From NCBI GenBank assembly GCA_036513415.1, contig DATBZA010000039.1, positions 10,749-74,748 on the forward strand: a DNA stretch of 64,000 bases. Direction: 5' to 3'. This DNA is from 40CM-4-68-19 sp036513415. Lineage in GTDB: Bacteria; Myxococcota; Myxococcia; Myxococcales; 40CM-4-68-19. Positions 59,766 to 64,000 of the stretch are shown here, piece by piece. The number at the start of each line of letters is the position of its first letter. Position 1 is the stretch's first letter. The notes beneath the pieces are model-generated. The model searched no databases, was not told where the DNA came from, and was given only the letters and a program-made list of their open reading frames with translations. A program made the position numbers and the translations under genes.

Positions 59766-62153
59766 GTGTTTGCTGGCATAGTGCCCCCCGGCATGCAGGC
59801 AGGCGCACCTTCGCTTACATCGCGCATCCTTCGGTTCCGGAGAGTGCGCCTGGCGCTCGCCCTCGCGCTCCTCGCGGGCGTGGCCGTGAGCGCCGCCTTC
59901 CTGCTCACGCCCTCCCGCTTCACGCCGGCGATCCCCGGCGACGAGGCGCTCGGGACGCTCTTTTCCGGCACGCTGAAAGCGAACCGCGATTACGACGTCG
60001 CGGATCCCGACACCACGGCGGCCAAGCGCGAGGAAGCGGCGCGGTCGGCCTGGCCGGTGTACGACTTCGACGGAACTGCCGCGGAGACGCTGCAGCGGCG
60101 CGTCTCGGATGCCTTCGCCCGCGGCCGCGAGGCGATCGCGGTCTGGAGGCAGCAGAACCCGGCCCGGGCGGCGCGGCTTCAGTCCGACCGCAGGCTCGAC
60201 GCGGAGAGCGCGCGTTTCCTGCTCTCCCAGCGCGACGAGTTCTGGAAAGCGCTGCAGGCGGTGCTCGACGACGATGCCTACCTCGAGCTGTCGCGCGCCG
60301 GGTTCGACCCGGCGGTCGAGCGCGCCGCGCTGCGGCTTGCCGGACTTGCCGGGGCGGGTTTCGTGGTGGAGGAGCGCGGACTTCTCGCCGCCGACCGGGA
60401 ACGCGGCATCGTGGTCCGCACGCTGGGCCGACGGGGTGCGGGCGCCGAGCAGGTGGTGCGCGACATCGATCGCATCCAGGACCTGCAGCGGGCGCGCGAG
60501 GACGTCGACCGCATCGGGGGGGAGCAGCTCGGCGATCTGCCCCCGAGGCTGGCTCGCGCGGTCGCGCAGCTCGTCCGGCGCGCGCTCCGGCCGAATCTGG
60601 CTTACGACGACGCGGAGACGCGGCGCCTCCTGGAGGCCAAGCGGGCGCAGGTGAAGGACGTCCTGCTCCAGGTCCGCAAGGGCGAGAAGATCATCGGCGA
60701 CGGCGAGCAGGTCACCAAGACGCACCTGCTCATCTTCCATGCGCTGCGCGCCGCCGGCCGGGCCAGCGAGGCGGACCAGGTGCGCTGGGGCGGTGGGCTC
60801 TTCGCCGCGCTGCTCTGCGCGGCAGTCTTCGAGTTCGGCCGGCGCAACCTGCGCAAGTTCCGGCCGCGCAGCCGCGACGTCTTCCTGCTCGCGGCCCTGA
60901 TGGTCGGCCAGCTCTTCGTCGTCAAGGGCGGGCTTTCCGGCGCGGATGCCCTGCACGACATCGTCCGCGATCAGCTCCCGGTCCAGGTTTCCGCCTACGC
61001 CACCCAGGCGCTCCCCGCGGCTGTGCCGCTCGCCCTCGGATCGTTGCTGGTGCGCTTCCTGCTCACCAGCGAGGCGGCGCTGCTCTGGACTGCCGCCTTC
61101 GCTCCGCTGTGCGGCCTCCTCGCCGGCGGGTCGCTGCAGGTCGCGGTGGCGACGCTGGTCGGCGGCGTGGTCGCCGCGGACCGCATCGGACATGCGGGCA
61201 GCAAGAGCGCGGTGTTCCGCGCCGGCGCGTCCACCGGGCTCGCCACTGCCATCGTCTTCGCCACCTTCGCCATGTTCCAAGGCCACTTCTGGACCTGGGA
61301 CACGCTGGCGACGGTGCTCGGCGCCGTGCTGGGAGGCGCGCTCATCCTCCCCATGCTCGCGCTGATCCTCTCCCCCTTGCTGGAGGCGTTGTTCGGCTAC
61401 GTCACCGACGTCGAGCTCCTCAAGCTGGCCAACTTCAACCATCCCGTGCTCAAGGACCTGATCGTGCAGGCGCCCGGGACCTACCACCATGCCATCCTGA
61501 TCGGGCAGCTCGTCGAGGCGGCTGCGCGGGAGATCGGCGCCAACCCGCTGCTCGCGCGCGTCGGCGCGTACTACCACGACATCGGCAAGGGGAAGAACCC
61601 GCTCTGTTTCGGCGAGAACCAGAAGGGCGAGAACCGCTTGGAGGGGCTGACGCCGCACGCCAGCGCTGAGATCATCCGGCGCCACGTGCGCGAGGGAGTC
61701 GAGCTCGCGCGCCAGGCCAAGCTGCCCAGGCAGGTGGTCGACTTCATCGAGCAGCACCATGGCACCCGTCTGATCGCCTATTTCTTCCACCGGGCCCGCG
61801 AGGACGCCGAGCGCGCCGGCGCGCCGTCGCCGCGCGAGGAGGAGTTCCGCTACTTCGGACCCAAGCCCCAGACCCGCGAGGCGGCGATGGTGATGATCGC
61901 GGGGATGGTGGTCGCCACCTCCCGGAACCTGGCGGACCCCACCGCTGAGAAGCTGCGCGCGCTGGTCGACCGCGCCATCCAGGCGGTGGTGGCGGAGGGG
62001 CAACTGGACCAGTGCGAGATCACGCTCCGCGATCTGGAGCAGATCGCCCGGAGCTTCGCGCTGTCGCTGGAGCGGATCTACACCGCCCGCAGCGACGCGC
62101 CGCCCGCCGCACCGCGCCTGCGCGTGCTGGAGCCCGAGCTCAAGCGAGCCTAG
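59766..62153 (+). CDS. 7TMR-HD family phosphohydrolase (PgpH-like)
   Basis: 795 residues. One N-terminal helix (VRLALALALLAGVAVSAAFL), an extracytoplasmic 7TMR-HDED domain (residues of about 60-330), about seven membrane helices at 340-545 and a cytoplasmic HD domain with YHHAILIGQL, His604-Asp605 in YYHDIGKG and FIEQHHGT. In Listeria, PgpH degrades c-di-AMP; that activity is a possibility here. It often lies with phoH and ybeY. The GTG start has GAAGG upstream; ATG (MQAGAPSLTSR) at 59793 is an alternative. Confidence 0.93.
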   Translation: MFAGIVPPGMQAGAPSLTSRILRFRRVRLALALALLAGVAVSAAFLLTPSRFTPAIPGDEALGTLFSGTLKANRDYDVADPDTTAAKREEAARSAWPVYDFDGTAAETLQRRVSDAFARGREAIAVWRQQNPARAARLQSDRRLDAESARFLLSQRDEFWKALQAVLDDDAYLELSRAGFDPAVERAALRLAGLAGAGFVVEERGLLAADRERGIVVRTLGRRGAGAEQVVRDIDRIQDLQRAREDVDRIGGEQLGDLPPRLARAVAQLVRRALRPNLAYDDAETRRLLEAKRAQVKDVLLQVRKGEKIIGDGEQVTKTHLLIFHALRAAGRASEADQVRWGGGLFAALLCAAVFEFGRRNLRKFRPRSRDVFLLAALMVGQLFVVKGGLSGADALHDIVRDQLPVQVSAYATQALPAAVPLALGSLLVRFLLTSEAALLWTAAFAPLCGLLAGGSLQVAVATLVGGVVAADRIGHAGSKSAVFRAGASTGLATAIVFATFAMFQGHFWTWDTLATVLGAVLGGALILPMLALILSPLLEALFGYVTDVELLKLANFNHPVLKDLIVQAPGTYHHAILIGQLVEAAAREIGANPLLARVGAYYHDIGKGKNPLCFGENQKGENRLEGLTPHASAEIIRRHVREGVELARQAKLPRQVVDFIEQHHGTRLIAYFFHRAREDAERAGAPSPREEEFRYFGPKPQTREAAMVMIAGMVVATSRNLADPTAEKLRALVDRAIQAVVAEGQLDQCEITLRDLEQIARSFALSLERIYTARSDAPPAAPRLRVLEPELKRA

Positions 62154-62163
62154 GAGCGCAGGC

Positions 62164-63330
62164 ATGACGCGCGCTGCCGGGATCTCCCGCAACGTCGTCC
62201 TGCTCGGCGTGGTGTCGCTGCTCGCGGACGTGTCGAGCGACATGGTGATGCCGCTCTTGCCCGCGTTCCTTCTGACCCTGGGGGCGGATGCGGCGTTCAT
62301 CGGGGTGGTCGAGGGAGTCGCGGAAGGGACCGCGGCGCTGCTCAAGTACGCGTCGGGGCGCTGGGCGGATCGCGTCCGGCGCCTGCTGCCGCTCGCGATC
62401 GCCGGATATGCTCTCGCCGTCCTCGCCAGGCCGTTCCTCGCCATCGCCCGGGCGCCCTGGCAGGTGCTCGTGATCCGCAGTCTCGACCGGGTAGGAAAGG
62501 GCATCCGGACCTCGCCGCGGGACAAGCTGCTCGCGGCGAGCGTGCCGCGCGAGCGCCTGGCCGAGGCATTTGCGTTCCACCGCGGCATGGACCACGCCGG
62601 CGCGGCCATCGGACCGCTGCTCGCTGCGGGACTGCTGCTCCTCTGGCCCGAGGACGTTCGGCGGGTCTTCCTGATGGCTGCGATCCCGGGGACGTTGGCG
62701 GTCCTGGCGCTCTTCGCCGTGCGCGAGCCGCCCCGCGAGAGCGCGGATGTCCCGCGGGAGGCGCCGGCAGGGGGCCGGGTGCCCGTGCCGCTGCTCAGCG
62801 CGATCGCGCTGTTCACGCTCGGCAACTCGACCGACGCGCTGCTGATCCTCCGCGCGCGGATGCTGGGAGTCCCGACCGTGCAGCTTCCCCTGCTCTGGGC
62901 GCTGCTCCACCTGGTGCGCACGCTCCTCTCCTGGCCAGCGGGCCGGGCAGCCGACAAGCTGGGCCGGCGCCGCTCCCTGCTCGCGGGATGGCTCTGGTAC
63001 GCGATCTGCTACGCCGGCTTCGCGCTCGCCCGCGCGCCATGGCACGCTTGGATGCTGTTCGGCGCGTACGGCCTCGTCGCGGCGCTCACCGAAGGCACTG
63101 AGCGCGCGCTGATCGCGGACGCGGTGCCCGCCGGGGAGCGCGGCCGGGCGCTCGGGCTGTACAACCTGATCAGCGGCGCAGGCCTGCTCGCCGCGTCGGT
63201 GATCGCGGGGGAGGTCTGGCAGCGGGTCTCTCCGGCGGCGGCGCTGCTGCTCGGAGCGGGGTTGGCGGTGGCCGCCAGCGCCGTGCTCGCCGCGGGCGCG
63301 GGCCCGGCCGGGCGGGCGCCTGCCGTCTAG
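62164..63330 (+). CDS. MFS transporter
   Basis: 388 residues, about eleven or twelve membrane helices. NVVLLGVVSLLADVSSDMVM starts it, and DRVGKGIRTSPRDKLLAASV with RAADKLGRRRSLLAGWLWYA are the loop-2/3 and loop-8/9 signatures. The SSDM and RGMDHAGAAIGP motifs recall a subgroup of MFS proteins of unknown substrate. The ATG is ten bases after the HD gene, so it may be in the same transcript. Confidence 0.93.
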   Translation: MTRAAGISRNVVLLGVVSLLADVSSDMVMPLLPAFLLTLGADAAFIGVVEGVAEGTAALLKYASGRWADRVRRLLPLAIAGYALAVLARPFLAIARAPWQVLVIRSLDRVGKGIRTSPRDKLLAASVPRERLAEAFAFHRGMDHAGAAIGPLLAAGLLLLWPEDVRRVFLMAAIPGTLAVLALFAVREPPRESADVPREAPAGGRVPVPLLSAIALFTLGNSTDALLILRARMLGVPTVQLPLLWALLHLVRTLLSWPAGRAADKLGRRRSLLAGWLWYAICYAGFALARAPWHAWMLFGAYGLVAALTEGTERALIADAVPAGERGRALGLYNLISGAGLLAASVIAGEVWQRVSPAAALLLGAGLAVAASAVLAAGAGPAGRAPAV

Positions 63331-63365
63331 CTGCGGGCCGGTTCCGCTGTGGCCAGCTTCCTCTC

Positions 63366-63845
63366 ATGCGCGTGAAGATGGGCCGTGTGATCCTGCTCGA
63401 CTACATGGTCCGCATCGGGACGGGGCAGGTGGTGGAGAGCAGCGCGGGAAAGGCGCCGATCGAGTATCTCCACGGCGCCGGGCAGATCCTGCCCGCGCTG
63501 GAGCGCGCCCTCGAGGGTTTGCGCGAGGGTGACCAAGCTGCCTTCAGCATCCCGGCGGAGGATGCGTACGGCCAGCGCAAGGACGACAACGTCGTCTCGC
63601 TGCCGCGCGCCCTGTTTCCGAGCGACGTGAAGCTGGAGAAGGGTTTGTGCCTGTATGCCCGCGCGAGCGGCGGGCAGAGCTACCCCATCACGGTCAGGGA
63701 CGTGAAGGAGGACATGGTGGTGGTGGACCTCAACCACCCGCTCGCGGGAGAGCGCCTCTTCTTCGAGGTGAGCATCCGCGGCGTCCGACCTGCCGGCAAC
63801 CAGGAGCTCTTCGCGGGCAAGGCCGCGGAAGTCGAAGTGGTCTAG
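63366..63845 (+). CDS. FKBP-type peptidyl-prolyl isomerase, SlyD-like
   Basis: 159 residues, the SlyD size. GRVILLDYMVRIGTGQVVES and PIEYLHGAGQILPALERALE with GLREGDQAAFSIPAEDAYGQ are the FKBP core with the insert-in-flap domain from about 75 to 125 (LPRALFPSDVKLEKGLCLYA), ending in DLNHPLAGERLFFEVSIRGV. The metal-binding His/Cys tail of SlyD is absent. Starts at MRVKMGRV with the second ATG (KMGRV) also possible. The last intact gene before the second S23-type element. Confidence 0.93.
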   Translation: MRVKMGRVILLDYMVRIGTGQVVESSAGKAPIEYLHGAGQILPALERALEGLREGDQAAFSIPAEDAYGQRKDDNVVSLPRALFPSDVKLEKGLCLYARASGGQSYPITVRDVKEDMVVVDLNHPLAGERLFFEVSIRGVRPAGNQELFAGKAAEVEVV

Positions 63846-63855
63846 CCGCAATGCC

Positions 63856-64000
63856 GCTGAGTTAAGCGATTGACGTGGTCGTCGTCGTTGACGTTGTCGT
63901 GTGCGTGGACGGCGACGGCGACGGCGACGTGGCGGTGGACGACCGGGCATGTCGGGTGTGCCTGGTACACAGCGTTCATGCTCAGCTTTCAAAAACTCGA
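63856..64000 (+). mobile_element. Second copy of the IVS-like element, left part only
   Basis: 143 of 145 bases are identical, in opposite orientation, to 30410-30554. Differences are C to G in the end octamer (CTGAGTTA here) and A to G near the ATG. The boundary with unrelated sequence lies within the last bases before AGTTAAGCG in both copies. It includes the GAC/GGC-rich arm and the first codons of the S23-type gene and is cut by the window edge. It begins 10 bases after the FKBP gene's stop codon. Confidence 0.9.
63978..64000 (+). CDS. Start of a second S23-type four-helix bundle gene (partial)
   Basis: Only the first seven codons are in the window: MLSFQKL, identical to the copy at 30.4 kb. 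The upstream 120 bases are also the same, so the whole element is probably repeated. Nothing more can be said without the next bases. Confidence 0.75.

Noticed and set aside
59412..62957. 1181-residue minus-strand frame
   Set aside because: Antisense to the thioredoxin, HD and MFS genes, which all have clear motifs.

Overview
The window is high-GC DNA whose gene order points to a member of the Myxococcota (deltaproteobacterial, Anaeromyxobacter-like). That placement is inference from layout, not from a marker search. The evidence is the cmk-rpsA, YceD-rpmF-plsX-fabH-fabD-acpP-fabF-glyA-nrdR-rib-nusB order, frequent GTG/TTG starts, many lipoproteins, and DUF4388 and PAS-kinase style genes. Almost every real gene is shadowed by long antisense or out-of-frame ORFs, as expected at this GC content.

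Region 1 (1-14 kb). A truncated SDR gene, a small membrane protein and a large Ig-repeat lipoprotein are followed by a five-gene minus-strand RND efflux operon: YxWxPGYW lipoprotein, periplasmic adaptor, two RND pumps and a NodT-type outer-membrane factor. Consecutive genes overlap by a few bases.

Region 2 (14-31 kb) is accessory and visibly decaying. It opens with an AhpE/BCP-like peroxiredoxin whose catalytic-cysteine codon is an in-frame TGA followed by a SECIS-like hairpin, a candidate selenoprotein. A partial copy of this gene lies 8.2 kb away. The two copies adjoin opposite ends of one broken NADP/F420-type oxidoreductase gene. Intact genes include a PAS/GAF histidine kinase coupled to a MetE-like protein, a LysR/DoxX divergent pair, a GlxA-type AraC regulator, a methyltransferase, and a LysR with an SDR. 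Broken genes include a PfpI gene with one amber codon, an FMN reductase fused into a STAS ORF, a YCII/DGPF gene missing its 5' third, a frameshifted small gene and an IS91-type transposase tail. At 30 kb a four-helix-bundle (S23/IVS-type) gene sits between inverted repeats; the start of a second, nearly identical element closes the window at 63.86 kb.

Region 3 (31-64 kb) is dense core genome. It holds cmk and rpsA (own promoter and a structured leader without a clear Shine-Dalgarno), YceD-L32-PlsX, a fatty-acid cluster with an inserted cysteine-rich lipoprotein gene, glyA, nrdR, and ribD-ribE-ribBA-ribH-nusB interrupted by one antisense gene. These are followed by divergent asnS and leuS, an LptE-like lipoprotein, rpsT and mazG. 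Last come a TPR/zinc-ribbon membrane protein, a DUF4388 protein, PhoH, a thioredoxin/TPR protein, a 7TMR-HD phosphohydrolase, an MFS transporter and an FKBP/SlyD-type isomerase.

No tRNA, rRNA or CRISPR array was recognised. Family assignments come from reading motifs by eye; no database search was run.
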